Source: Amorphophallus konjac (Eukaryota; Streptophyta; Magnoliopsida; Alismatales; Araceae). From it: a DNA stretch of 64,000 nucleotides. The notes beneath the pieces are model-generated. The model made no database searches. It had not been told where the DNA came from and worked only from the letters and a program-made list of their open reading frames with translations. Where the stretch lies: positions 322,257,933 to 322,321,932 of the forward strand of contig CM040123.1 of the NCBI GenBank assembly GCA_022559845.1, in the 5' to 3' direction. Numbering within the stretch: position 1 is the stretch's first letter; every line of letters starts with the position of its first letter. This document shows positions 30,984-42,502 of the stretch, piece by piece. The position numbers and the translations under genes are program-made.

Positions 30984-31026
30984 TGTAGATGTCAAATTTT
31001 AGGTGTCCACAGGGACGCAGGGGGTT
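30984..31026 (+). repeat. probable start of Tat-A 3' LTR
   Basis: TGTAGATGTCAAATTTTAGG closely resembles the TGTAGACACGTCAAAATTG start of the Tat-B LTR. It is cut 43 bases later by the second Tekay LTR. The remainder of this LTR would be to the right of the window. Confidence 0.5.
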
Positions 31027-32543
31027 TGTAATACCCCGAAACTTTATATAAATTATTTTAAAGTTTTTTTAGAAAATTTTTGGAATTTTCTAGGATTTTT
31101 CTAAGTTAAATAGAATTAATTGAAGCTTAATGGGTTATTAAATAATTTTTAGGTTAAACAAATTACTAGGAAAGCTCAAATAATAACCAAATTGACTTGG
31201 CCTATTTAAATAAAATCAAAGGACCTAAAACTAAGCCCATAAGATTTGGCCCATATTCTAGAAGCTTAAATTAGTGTATTTACGAAATTTATGGGGATAA
31301 TTACCCCTTATTACACAAATACGGATAAATTAATGAAAGAGTTTGAATTAAACTAAAATTCGGCACCCAAGGGTGTAAACGGTCCATCGGGAGACTGCTA
31401 GGGAGAAAGAAATGCTCCTAGCTAGACCGCTTGGCAAGCCCAATTCCGTGAATGGGAGGAAACGTGAAAAACTTGGAATTTGGGCGACCTAATCACCTTA
31501 GCTTGAAGATACCTGGCATGGAATGCTCTCTAGAACTCTCTAAGGATTAACTCTACTCTAGGATTAACCCTAGCTAAACCCTATAAATAGACTTTAAGTT
31601 CAACCTACGCGACCCCTACTTTTGGCTCGCGTGAAACTCAGGTAAAGAGGCCGAATTAGAGGTAAGTTATTTAGAAGAATTTGTTCATAATAGTAAGGTC
31701 TAACTCCCCTCCAAATTTCCTCTTAGGAGAGCAATCCATCAGGAAGATAGAAGCTTGCAAAGACGCTGGAGTAGCACAAGCAAACCAGGAACCTGTGCAA
31801 CAGACCCAGGAAGATCTATAAATTAGAAGCCCTAAATGAGGTGTTTAGGAGTTATGTCTTTAGAACTTTCTGTTCTCCTTCATATCCTCTCTCTACCGTC
31901 CAATTTCCACATCTTTAGGTCAATAGAATCGGGAGATAGAGGGACGGAAAGTTACTGGCTTAGCACAGAACGTCCAAGAACTAGGGTCTACTTCCAGTCA
32001 AAAATTCGAAGTCTAGGAGCACTACAAGAGGTAGGTTATCTCATGAACGGCTTAAACTTGATGCTATGAATAAAAGCCCTCAGATTTTAGTCATTTTTAT
32101 GTACTGTACATAGAGGATTTTATGTTTTATTGGGACTGTGCATTTAGTGTAATCTCCATGCATGAATCTTAGCCCTAATTGAGTTAAAAAGAAAATCTCT
32201 TGTTCATTATACACAAACCCATGCGTATTCTTGACCTATTCTCCTTCTATCATGTTTTACAGTATGTCCTCGTTGATTCCCATGCATAACATGCCCTAGA
32301 TTAGTGTTTAATTTACTATTTTCTCGGTTTTCTGTCAAACTGACAGAAACGGTCTATATGTGACCGCCAGAGATAGCTAAGCGGCCCTGCGATAGACCTC
32401 TAAGCCCAGTGAAACGGTCATCACGAGACTGTTTGTGTTTCTAAGTTCTGTATTTATGTTAACTCGAAACATATTGTAAAATAGCCTTATTTATCATATA
32501 GTAAGCCTAGTTAATTAGGTTTTACTCCTTTTTTAAGTATTGT
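31027..32543 (+). repeat. second Tekay-type LTR, segment 1
   Basis: Starts TGTAATACCCCGAAAC and aligns in order with the LTR at 7142: GGCCCATATTCTAGAAGC, AAACGGTC..., AACCCTATAAATAGAC, GAGGTAGGTTATCTCATGAA. Interrupted by the LINE at 32544. It has its own target context, so it is a separate insertion, not the partner of the LTR at 7142. Confidence 0.85.
32535..32543. repeat. LINE target-site duplication, left copy
   Basis: AAGTATTGT, repeated at 38436-38444 after the poly(A) tail. The uninterrupted LTR at 8590-8600 has CAAGTGTTAT at this place, consistent with an empty site. Confidence 0.85.
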
Positions 32544-32600
32544 GAAGCTCTGCTACTTTCCCGCCATCGGTTCTTCCTCGGTGCGACCCTCCTGTCGGCC

Positions 32601-34058
32601 ATGGCCGGCGTGGCCGGGGACACACTCTCCCCCTCGGTGCCGATAGGATCTGTTTCTTCTTCCCAAGCTACTATGCGTCCGACCTTTGCACTGGCTGTAA
32701 TGGATTCCAAGCAGAGGCCTCGGATTACCATCCCCGTAAAGGACCCGGCGTTTACGAATTGAGGCGAGCTTGCAATTTTCTTCACCAAGGAAGAGATCCA
32801 GGCATCGGTGTGTTTCTTATCTTTCTCGATAGTGGCCAAATGTGCTTATGGACGTCCTACTTTCACAGAGATCAAGAGCTGCCTTATGCAGCGGCTGTTT
32901 CTCTCAGCTAACTTTGTTATCAGCAAGCTTGGTCCGAGACACCTGCTCCTTCGTTTCGACAGTGAATCTGATTTCATGAAGCTTCTGATTCAGAAAAATC
33001 TATACATCAAGGGCTTTTTATTCCAATTTTTCTGATGGACTATGGATTTTGATTTTAAAGCAGATCAACCAATGGTGCCGGTCTGGATTAGCTTCCCAGC
33101 GTTGCCAGCCAATTTATACCATGAAGACTGTCTGAGGTCCATAGCTGGCAATTTTGGGATGATTTTGCGAATTCATAAGCACACATTGGCTATGACAGAC
33201 ACATCAGAGGCATTGGCTTGTGTCAAGATGGATCTATCTGCGCCACGTAGGGAGAGAATGTGGATTGATCTTGATGGTGCTGGCTACTGGCAAGCTGTTA
33301 GTTACAACCGAGTTCCTGCTCTCCGTTCATACTGCCACAAGCTTGGTCACTCTATTGATAGTTGCAAGAAGAAACATGGTCGAAATGCCCAGATCCAAAT
33401 GTCTAGGAATCAGGATCCTACTAAGGATAGACAGGCCTTTCGGCCCCGGCAAGTGGCCCCCCTGCCTATTCGACGAAATGAGGCAATGGAAAATAAGTCT
33501 GAAATTCCACATATGGACTTGAAGTCTCTTGAATTACAACATGTAAATCTTGATATTGTTAGCTCAGCGGGGCGCTCTCAGGACTTGGTGCAGGCGAACG
33601 GGGAGACTTCTGCTTCTCCTGAATTATTTGAAGCTGCGGTGGAGCCTCCCTCCCCTCCTAAGTCAGTTTCAGGAGGATCTTTGGATCAAGGATCTTTTGT
33701 TCATCTGGCTTTGGAAGATCGTGAATGTCCTATGGGTGAGGGGGATCCTACTTTCTCTTCACTTAAGGCTCCTGTTAGTGGCCAACAGTCTTGTGCTATT
33801 CCTGGTCGTTTGGTGGAATTAGAGCTGAATTCAGAAGCTTTGGTTGTGGTCAGTGAGATGGGATTTCCTGGTAAGGTGAAGGAGTCTGGTCTGCTCCCAG
33901 CTTGTAAGTTAGTGGCAGATAAAGTAAATCTTGACAATAAGTTTCTACAAGTTAAACTGCTGGAAAAGGGAGGTTGGCATCCTAGCAAGCCTCTAGATGG
34001 TGGGGTAATAACCAGATCTAAAGCTAGATCAATGGAGGATATTTTTTGGCATCCTTAA
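32601..34058 (+). pseudogene. LINE ORF1 (DUF4283 and CCHC type)
   Basis: From the ATG at 32601 one frame runs to the TAA at 34056 with TGA stops at 32760 and 33033. The N-terminal half matches the DUF4283 region of plant L1 ORF1 (FTKEEIQASV, GRPTFTEIKSC, LGPRHLLLRFDSESDF, VWISFPALPANLYHEDCL). The knuckle reads YCHKLGHSIDSCKKKH, with the first Cys of a CCHC missing. The C-terminal third is low-complexity. The protein binds LINE RNA. Its stop overlaps the ORF2 start (TAATG). Confidence 0.88.
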
Positions 34059-37000
34059 TGATCCAGCCCATATTGATATGGAATATACGAGGGGTGGGGA
34101 ACTCTGGTTCCCGTAGAAGCTTAAAACATCTTGTGTAGTCAAATAAGGCCTGCTTGGTGGCCATTTCCGAACCAATGCTCTCCTTTAATAAAGCCTCCTC
34201 ATTGGGAAGATACCTCAAACTTGGAGGTTATGCAGGCAATAATTTAGAAGACTCTAAATTTGGGTTTTCTGGCATGATAGCTTTAATCTTGAGGTAATAG
34301 ATTCTTCTTCCCAATTTATTACTTTGGGTCTTAAAACTGACAATTCATTTTGTACATACTTTACATTTGTATATGCATATTGTGACCCCCATAGTAGATA
34401 GACCCTCTTCAGTGACCTTACTGTCTTTGCTACCTCAGTTTCGATTCCTTGGTTGGTGGGGGGAGATTTTAATTGTATGGCAAAGCTATCTGAGAAGGTG
34501 GGTGGTGACCCTCCGGCCATAAGATCTATGCTAGACTTTAACTCCTTCTCTTGCTCTGCTGGTTTGATTGATGCTGGTTTTCAAGGGTCCTGCATGACTT
34601 GGACTAACAATAGAGTAGGTCCAACTAATATAAGGGAAAGACTGGACCGGATTCTCATTAATGATATTTGTCTTTCTGAGGCTCCTCTTCTATCTATCAA
34701 GCATCTTCCGAGAGGCCCCTCAGACCATGCCCTTTTACTGATCTCCTTGGACAGTTTGTCTAAATGCCCTGGTCGATTCATATTTCAGAAAATGTGGTGC
34801 ACTCATGCATCCTTCAAGTAAGTGGTTGCTAGTGTATGGCAGCAGGCTCAGTCTAGTCACCCCAATGCTTTGGTCAGGTTGTTTATAAAGTTGAAGGCTG
34901 TTAAAGTTTCTCTCAGGAAATGGAACAAAAAAGTTTTTGGGGATATTTCATTAAATAGGAGCCAAGCGGAGGCTGATGTTGAGATCAAACAGAATATCTA
35001 TGATGCAGATCCCTCCCCTGGCAATAAAGAATGACTCTCTGCAGCAAATGCCATTCTCCGCCAAGCTCTTTTCAGGGAGGAGCTTTTTTGGAATCAAAAA
35101 TCCAGGTTAGACTGGATTGAGAGCAGGGACAGAAACACTTCTTTCTATCATGCTATTACTCATTGTAATAGAAGAAGGAATCTAATTACACGTCTTAGGG
35201 TTGGAAATCCAGCAGTATGGTGCAGTGATCAGGCCTCTCTTTAGGGTCATGCTGAAGCTTTCTTTCAACAGCTCTTTTCTTCAGAGGAGCACTCAGTAGA
35301 TTCCTCTATGTTGGATTGTATCCCTCGGCTTATAACTGAGGCTTAGAATCTGGCTTTGTGTGCTCTTCCTGATGATGTTGAGGTTCGAGAAGCAGTCTGG
35401 TCTTTAAGGGGATCTACTTCTCCTGGCCCGGATGGATTCTCCGGGGAATTCTTTACTTCCTCTTGGGACATTGTGGGGGATGATGTTACTGAAGCTATTT
35501 GTGCATTCTTTAAAGGCTTTCCCCTCCCACGAGGTATCTCCTCTTCCCTTATCACTTTGGTTCCCAAGGTGCATGAACCTAAATCCTTTAATGACTTCAG
35601 ACCTATAAGTCTTTGCACCTTTTCATACAAAATTATTACCCGGATAATTTCTGAGAGGCTGGCCCCCTACTACCAAATATTTTTTCTCTGGAGCAAGGGG
35701 CATTTGTGAAGGGCCGATTTATTTTGGATAATGTAGCTTTAGCTCGCCAGCTCATGATGGATCTCAATAGGAAAGTGAGAGGTCATAATGTGATTTTTAA
35801 ACTTGACATGGCGAAGGCTTATGATAGAATAGAGTGGGATTTTATCCTTGCAGTCATGAGGAAAATGGGTTTCAGCAACAGATTTACTTCCTACATAGGT
35901 ATGCTTCTCTATAATTGCTGGTTCTCGGTTAACTTCAATGGCAGGGCAACTGTTTTCTTTCAATCCAGCAGAGGTATAAGGCAAGGGGACCCCATTGCTC
36001 CATTTCTATTCATCATTGCATCGGAAGTTTTAAGTAGAGGTCTCTCAGCCCTTTTTCATTCTGGTCAGCTAAAAGGGTATAAAGGGCCTAGGCACTGTTT
36101 ACAAGTCTCACACTTGTTGTATGCTGATGATACACTGACTTTTCTAAATGTAAATAGAAACAACCTTGAGGTCTTTAAACATTTTATCTGCTGCTATGAG
36201 AGCTGTTCAGGGCAGAAAGTCAATGCTACTAAAAGTAGTTTTATCCTCTCATCTAAAGCCCCTGACTCCTTAAGACAATCTATCCGCTCTCTTACTGGTT
36301 ATAAATATCAGTCTGATGGCTTGAACTACTTGGGAATCGTTGTCAAAAAAGGTAGATACTTGTGCTCAGACTTTCAGTTCCTTCTTGATAGGATTCAGTC
36401 CAAGCTGGAGGGATGGCAATCCAAACTGTTGTCTGCAGCTGGAAGGGCTGTTCTAATTAATTCAGTGCTTCATAGCATGCTAGTTTACTTTGCCTCAGCA
36501 TGCTTTATACCAAAGAAGGTGCTTCACTTTATTGAAGGTTAGTGTGCCAATTTTTTTTGGCATGGAGGCCAAGGTACCAGCCGTCGGCACTGGGTTGCTT
36601 GGCCTATTATTCAGAAACCTTGGCTGGAAGGGGGGCTGGGAATCAGGGACCTGCAAGGGGTTCAAATCTCCCTGGCTGTTAAGATGCTATGGAATATTTT
36701 ACATGGGTCATCTCTTTGGCCATCTTATGCTCGACGCCGATTTATTAAATCCCATTTTGCTAACTGCACCAAGCCATTCCCTGCTGGAATGCCTGTGGCT
36801 GTCTTCAGGCAGGCCAAGGAAATCTTACGACAGCATAGTAGGTGGTTTGTTGGTTGTGGAGCAAGTATAGACTTTCTAAGGGATAATTGGTCTGGGAATG
36901 GCCCTCTCTTAAGTGAAGCTTATGTTAGAGGAATTCAGGATGGTGCTGGTTTTCCCTTGGCCTGTATTAGAGATGTTCTATTGGATCCTCAGCATTCTGC

Positions 37001-38198
37001 TAGGGGATTCTACAGTGATCCTCTGCATCTCCCCAATATTCAGTTAACTAGAGAAGCAGATATATGCGTATGGACTGGTACTTTAAAGGGGGATTTCTCT
37101 GTTAAGTCTATATACAATATGGTCTGGTCTAAAGGCCTGAGGAGGCTTGCTTGGGCCAAGTTATGGCATTCTTCCATAACTCCCCGAGCTGCCTTATTTG
37201 CTTGGAAGTTGCTTCACTGAGCTGTTCCGGTGGATAGTAGAGTGATTGACTATGGGATCAACATGGCTTCCAGATGTAATTGATGTTCCTCCCCATGCCA
37301 AGAAGATCTAAACCATGTCTTTTTATCTGGTGAGCTGGCCTCTGAGATGTGGAGGTGGGTGTCTCCCTTGATTAGCAACAGAGTTTGTATGAATGATCAA
37401 ATTACTGGCCATCTTTGGAATGTAATCTCTGCCTCCAATTCTCAGTTTGCCTTTAGCTTTATTGGGCTATTTGCTGTTATACTGATGATATGGGAAATTT
37501 GGAAATCCAGATGTGCAGCAAGATTTGATGGTGCAACAATAATCCCTACAGCAATTAAAAGGAAAATTATATCTTCTATCTCTGCGGCTCTGGACAGATT
37601 GAGCTTCCACAGGCCTCTATCTCCCGGCCAGTTCAATTGCCTTGCTACTTTTGATCTGTTTCCCCGAATTGTTATCAAACTGCCCACTGTTGTTTTTTGT
37701 AAGTTTGCAGTGCAGGGTTATACCTTGCATATTGATGGGGTGTCAAAAGGAAATCCCGGTAGAAGTGGGGGAAGAGGTTGCATTAGAGACTCTGCAGGAA
37801 AGATGCTGGTGGCCTTTGCATTCTCTTATGGCATTGGGTTTAGCTTGGTTGCTGAGTTAAGAGCTTTACATGATGGTTTAACCATTACTAAACAGTGTGG
37901 CATAAAGCTGGATGCAATCTTTTCAGATTGTATTGTTCTTGTGGAGGCAGTTTGGAAGAAAGTGGTTCCCAGTTGGATGACCACCCCTTGGTGGAACAGG
38001 ACCCTTTTGCTACTTCAGGAATGTGGATGTTGTGTTCAGCATACCTATAGGGAAGGTAACCAAATGGCTGACTCCTTAGCCTCCTTTTCATGTGATGCCT
38101 CTGCTAACTCAATTTTCACCGGGGATGAGAACCTTCCAAGGTCGGCTAGGGGCACCCTCAGGGTAGACAAGGCAGGGCTGCCAGCCTTCTATTTCTAA
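34058..38198 (+). pseudogene. LINE ORF2 (endonuclease, RT, RNase H)
   Basis: The ATG at 34058 starts MIQPILIWNIRGVGN, the typical APE endonuclease start. After a frameshift near 34260-34440, the endonuclease continues (VGGDFNCMAKLSEK, GSCMTWTNNR, ERLDRILIN, GPSDHALLLIS). RT motifs: RGSTSPGPDGFSGEFF, RPISLCTFSYKIITRII, then a second frameshift near 35690, GAFVKGRFILDN, FKLDMAKAYDRIEWDF, RGIRQGDPIAPFLF and the catalytic LLYADDTLTF. A zf-RVT-like region (PRAALFAWKLLH) and an RNase H (LHIDGVSKGNPGRSGG, ELRALHDGL, SDCIVLVEAV, YREGNQMADSLA) end the protein. Target-primed reverse transcription is the role. Confidence 0.92.
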
Positions 38199-38435
38199 TC
38201 TCTATTGACGCATTTCTTTTTCTTGATTCTCTTGTTGTGTCCTTTTTAGGGCCTTTGATGTATGGTTTTTTGCTGCTCAGGGGTATGCCCCTTGGACTCT
38301 GTATCTCTCTCAGTTAAAAGTAATAAAAATTAGGGCCCTGGTGTAGCCTGGGGGAGTGAGAACATTCTTCCTCTCTGAGGAAGGGTGCACTCGACCAGTT
38401 CACGCTCCAGTTCGGCCAATCTTTGAGCAAAAAAA
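38199..38435 (+). other. LINE 3' UTR with terminal hairpin and poly(A)
   Basis: The UTR has a perfect 7-bp stem, CTTCCTC-TCT-GAGGAAG, at 38367-38383, some 50 bases before the A-run at 38429-38437. A hairpin near the 3' end is what a stringent-type LINE RT would recognise. Also an AATAAAAATT word at 38323. Confidence 0.65.
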
Positions 38436-38773
38436 AAGTATTGTATCATATACTTGGTTATATTTATTGTTCATCTTAGTTGATTTCATGTTCTTTTTGC
38501 ACTTGGGACTTATTTTAAACTTATGTTAATTTCATGCCAAAACTTATACTCTTGTATTAATGATCATGATTTCATGCTTAGACTTTATAGTGAAGTTTTG
38601 GTCGATGACTTTCATGATATCTCTCTCACCTTGAGTCATTTTCTTAAGTATATGGCACATATTCCAGTATGATGTCATTAGTTTTATTTTGCACTTATAG
38701 GCACACTTTCTTGGACTTATGAACCTCTCCGTCGGATATTCCTTCTGTCGGACTAAGGGATTATGTTTCAAGG
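38436..38773 (+). repeat. second Tekay LTR, segment 2
   Basis: Begins with the right copy of the LINE duplication (38436-38444), then continues the LTR: TTCATGTTCTTTTTGCACTT, TCATGCCAAAACTTATACTC and TATGGCACATATTCC align with 8630-8920. Ends with the copia duplication CAAGG at 38769-38773. Confidence 0.85.
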
Positions 38774-40614
38774 TGTTGTCCCAGTGAATTGGCAAGCAAG
38801 AGGGGATGAATTGATTGTCGAGAAATTAAAATACTAGACAAGGCTAAAACCAATAAATTAAAATAATTCCTCGCAACCACACGCAAATTAGAACAATTCC
38901 AAGCAACCACAAGAAGAGAACTATAGCAGCGTTTGAGATATGGTATAGAGACTAGATAAACCCACTCAATCAAGGAGCTGAAAACTGAAATGAACTAAAT
39001 CGAACCACTCCTCAAGACAGATGGCAAGCAATCGCACAAGCACCAAACCATAGGACGCAAGAATATTTTTAGGTGGTTCGGATGCACTAGGTGCGATCCT
39101 ACATCCACCCCTCTCAACTGAGAGGATTCCACTATAGGAGGGCTACACAAATGCAGCACTCACACACATACGAGGTCAATGACCTCAATCCACACACACA
39201 TCCAAGCATCAACACATGCTTCACTCAGAGAAAGGATCTCCGACCACACACACACAAGAGTATCTGGGTTTTGCTCTGAAATCGAAATCAGAAATACAAT
39301 GAAAGACAAATTTAATTCAAGACAGCTATGACGAGCTCCCCCTTTCTGATGCACGAATTGGCATGAGTGTTCCTTCGAGTGGGATGACTGCTGGCTGAAC
39401 TCAGGTGAAATCAGAAGCCTGGAAGATGATCACCGCGCCGTCTATCTCTTCTGAGCTTGTTCGTGGATGCAGATCAACGTGGGGTAGTCTTCTACTTCAG
39501 AGACGAAGCTTTCTCCCTTGACCGCTCTTCTTCTTCGGATGGCTTTCTCTCTCACGCTCGTGCAGCAATACTCTCCATGTTGCGTGTTTTTCGAACGCCC
39601 TAATCATTGGGTATTAATATCTTGGACGAGGGGGCTCTGATCTGGAGGAGAGAGAGAAGGTTTCTCCTCCATGATTGGCCTTCGAACGACTGACATGGCA
39701 GACCATCGGCCAGATGTGAATCCTACATTTAGAATCATAAAACAGGGATTATATGAGCTCACTTGGCATAAAAAGTGTTTAAGTGGATAACCCATGTCCC
39801 AATAGGTCAGACTCATGTAAATCATCCATTTATCATAAGAGGATTAGCCCAAAATTATTTAAAAGAAAATTTATTATGAAATTTGAAGAAATTATTGTAA
39901 TCTCAAAAGGGGTCGACCCATCCACCAAGTGGGTCGACCCATGTAGAAACCAGAATCTGCTTCCAGACTCTACATGTTACAGGGGTCAACCCCCCTGGCA
40001 GATGGGACGTCCCATCTCCTTAACAGGGGCCAGCCAGAAGCGCTGGTTTTACAGGGGTCGACCCATCTCTCAGATGGGTCGTCCCATTTGTCAGACAGAA
40101 CCTAAGGTAGCAATTTGTGAAGACAAGGGTCGATTCATTTCTCAAGGGGGTCGACCCATTCCATTTGGGTAAAAAAAATCACAAGTGCATGACCAATTAA
40201 AGGGATTTTTGATCAATAAAAACCATAGACATCTGAGATGAATTTCTTACCATTTTTGACATGTATTGACCATTCTTTCTCACCTGTCATGAACACCATA
40301 CTCCCCATTACCTCCACTCCACACTAGGTCTTTTCTTGGGTAATGACTAGAGTTGTTTCCCATCCTTCCTTGTAGCTTTCCAAATCTCTCAATAGAAAAG
40401 GTAGATTTAGTTAGGATGAACACTCATCATGTAGCTAGGTATTTGAAAGATAATGAAAGGAGCAGCTCAATTGTTCAAATGGAAACAATATAAATATGCA
40501 CCATGGAGTTATAGAGGACTTGAAGACAAGGTGTGAAGTAGCAAGAACACTCATAGTGCATTATTCTAATTATAAAGGTATTTTGTCATCGTCAAAATAA
40601 ATTGGGGCACAACA
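38774..40614 (-). repeat. copia 3' LTR (element orientation)
   Basis: TGTTGTCCCAGTGAATTGGC at its left end to GGGGCACAACA at the right, 1841 bases. It has about 130 bases (near 38890-39060) that are missing from the other LTR at 48597-50306. Contains the GGGTCGACCC array. Apart from this the two LTRs are closely similar. Confidence 0.92.
39908..40165. repeat. GGGTCGACCC array in copia LTR
   Basis: About eight perfect or one-mismatch copies of GGGTCGACCC (GGGACGTCCC, GGGTCGTCCC, GGGTCAACCC among the variants) in roughly 260 bases, spaced by AT-rich or CAGA-rich text. Conserved in the other LTR at 49599-49855. Confidence 0.85.
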
Positions 40615-40635
40615 ATCTCCCCCTTTTTGATGATG
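40615..40635 (-). other. copia polypurine tract
   Basis: On the minus strand CATCATCAAAAAGGGGGAGAT directly precedes the 3' LTR. This purine run is the usual plus-strand primer of Sirevirus-like elements. Confidence 0.85.
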
Positions 40636-41557
40636 AGAAAAATCTAATGCAATTTGAGCTTATTGAAGGAAGATTGTGAAATTTAAAACTGAGAAGATTT
40701 CTACTTTAATTACAGCCACGCATATATAAGTGCAAAACTCATTTTCAATGAGAGCAAAAAGAATGAGTTATTTAGGGCCATGCCAAGTAGATATCAAGAA
40801 CCATGTTGTCATTATTCAACCATCGTCAAGGAACAAAGTAAAAACTTGAGCAATTCAGTTACCAAACAAAAACATGAATGTAGCTGAAGTTCAGCTACCA
40901 AACGGCATGAATATTGCATAACATGTTCACAAAGTGCTTTCAGTAAATTGCATTACATTCCTCCCCCTTGTTGTCATGAGCAAAAAGGAACCAAGCATTG
41001 TAGCAACACAAGATATGCTAGACATAGCATTGTTGGGTTGAAACAAACGGGTATAGGGAAACAAAATGACCAAAAGGATGATGAATGGAGCATGGTCACA
41101 CACACAAGCATGCATGTAGTGAAATATAAAATATATAGTTAAGCAAAAGGGCTTCCTCAATAGGGTTTAAGCAAAATGGGTAGCTTCATAGTTAGAACTG
41201 ACAGAAGAGTCATTCCTAGATAGATTAGTTATTTGGTCCTGAAATAGAATCCCAGATTTGCTGGAGCATTTGGTGTTGAGCATCAAGAGTCTTGGACATG
41301 GTTTCAAATTGGTGCAGGAACAACTCATGATGTGGCTTCAGTCCACCCACTTCTTTAGTCAGCTGGTCCACCTTTTGTTCAATTCGATCGAGATGAGATC
41401 CAGAAGGCTCTTGTCAAGAACTGCTTCGATTGGCTGGAGAGGGACTAGGAGGTGGCTGATCATCATTTGAAGTAACATGCTCTTCTTCTTCATCATTGTC
41501 ACTACTTTGATCAGATTCCACTTGTTTTCCTTTGACCTTTTTTTGATTTCGAACTAA
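40636..41557 (-). other. copia 3' non-coding region
   Basis: About 900 bases between the polypurine tract and the extra ORF, AT-rich, no convincing reading frame. A minus-strand stretch at 41480-41550 is rich in GAT/GAA codons and may be the eroded continuation of the extra ORF. Confidence 0.5.
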
Positions 41558-42502
41558 CTAACCATATGCATTTTTCTTGTAGCCCATGTTGTTGCAAAGA
41601 CTTTGGGCAGTGTAGACATCCTTGTCTAATAAGTCTTCACAGATTTCTTCATCCAAGTTGATACGAAGATGTTTAAAAATAGCTGTTAACTGTGCAACAT
41701 ACAGAAGACTGCGTCTCTTTTCTTTATGACAAAGGAGCATTAAATCCAACATGAGTCTTGAAAAATCAGCTTCGAGACCATTGTAAATGCAATGGAATAA
41801 AAATTTGTGAATCTTATTGACTTTGTTCCTGTTGCCTCCCTTGGGATAAATAATGGTGGTGAAGAGATGGTGAAGTATGCGCTGGGCAGGAGGGAAAACA
41901 TTCGCATTCAACTTCTTTGGAATATCATCTTCAGCAATGATTACTGTATCATCGAAGCCCATCATAAGTTTGTAAACATCCACTTCATGCAACACTACAT
42001 CTACTAGTTTTGTAGCAGAAGCACTTGGAAGTCCAAAGGTGCGACTGAAAAGTCCGGGATTCATCAAGAAAGATTTGTTGTTGACAGCTGTGTAGACTTT
42101 GTCGTTCTTAATCACCATGTTTTGATAGAATTGTAGAACTAATGAGGGATAGACCTTGCGATGGTCAGATATGAACTTTTCCCAGTTTTCCTGGGAGTCA
42201 GTCAAATCATATAGCTCAGGGACCATGAGAGTAACATCATTGAAGTCCACTGCTCTTGGTCGCATAATCGTACGAGGACATATGCTAGAAAATGTGGAGC
42301 CTTTTAGTACCTCATCATGAATCCTTTTAGTCCGCCTCTTTGTTTTCTTTCCAACTTTTATAGGAACGGCCTGGGGAGCTTCATCTTCAGAGCTTGAAGA
42401 GAGTGGATCAGCTGCATACGATGAAACCTTTGTAGCAGCCTGACGCCTTGGACGCTTAGCCATAGCCTTTGTCCACGGAGCCATTGAAGAGCCTAGACAC
42501 AA
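41558..42502 (-). pseudogene. extra ORF after copia pol (plant transposon-protein-like)
   Basis: 314 codons in one open frame in the same orientation as pol, in the position where Sireviruses carry their additional ORF. The N-terminus is basic (KRPRRQ, KKTKRRTKR, nuclear-signal-like) and Ser/acid-rich. The middle has WEKFISDHRKVYPSLVLQFY, FLMNPGLFSRTFGLPSA and HHLFTTIIYPKGGN, resembling the 'putative plant transposon protein' family. There is no signal peptide, membrane segment or fusion peptide, so it is not an envelope by sequence. It ends at the TAG after KKNAYG. Probably intact here or nearly so; function unknown. Confidence 0.7.

Larger units (their letters stand above)
32544..38435 (+). 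mobile_element. L1-clade LINE, near full length
   Basis: ORF1, ORF2 with endonuclease, RT, zinc-rich region and RNase H, 3' UTR and poly(A), flanked by a 9-base duplication. It sits in the second Tekay LTR in the same orientation. Length of about 5.9 kb is normal for plant L1. Damaged by at least two stops in ORF1 and two frameshifts plus several stops in ORF2. Confidence 0.93.

Noticed and set aside
32522..32839. Minus-strand frame at the LINE 5' end
   Set aside because: Shadow of ORF1; the + frame has the recognised domain.
41558..42502. Extra copia ORF as an envelope gene
   Set aside because: No signal peptide, membrane anchor or glycoprotein features; the N-terminus is basic and the rest soluble.
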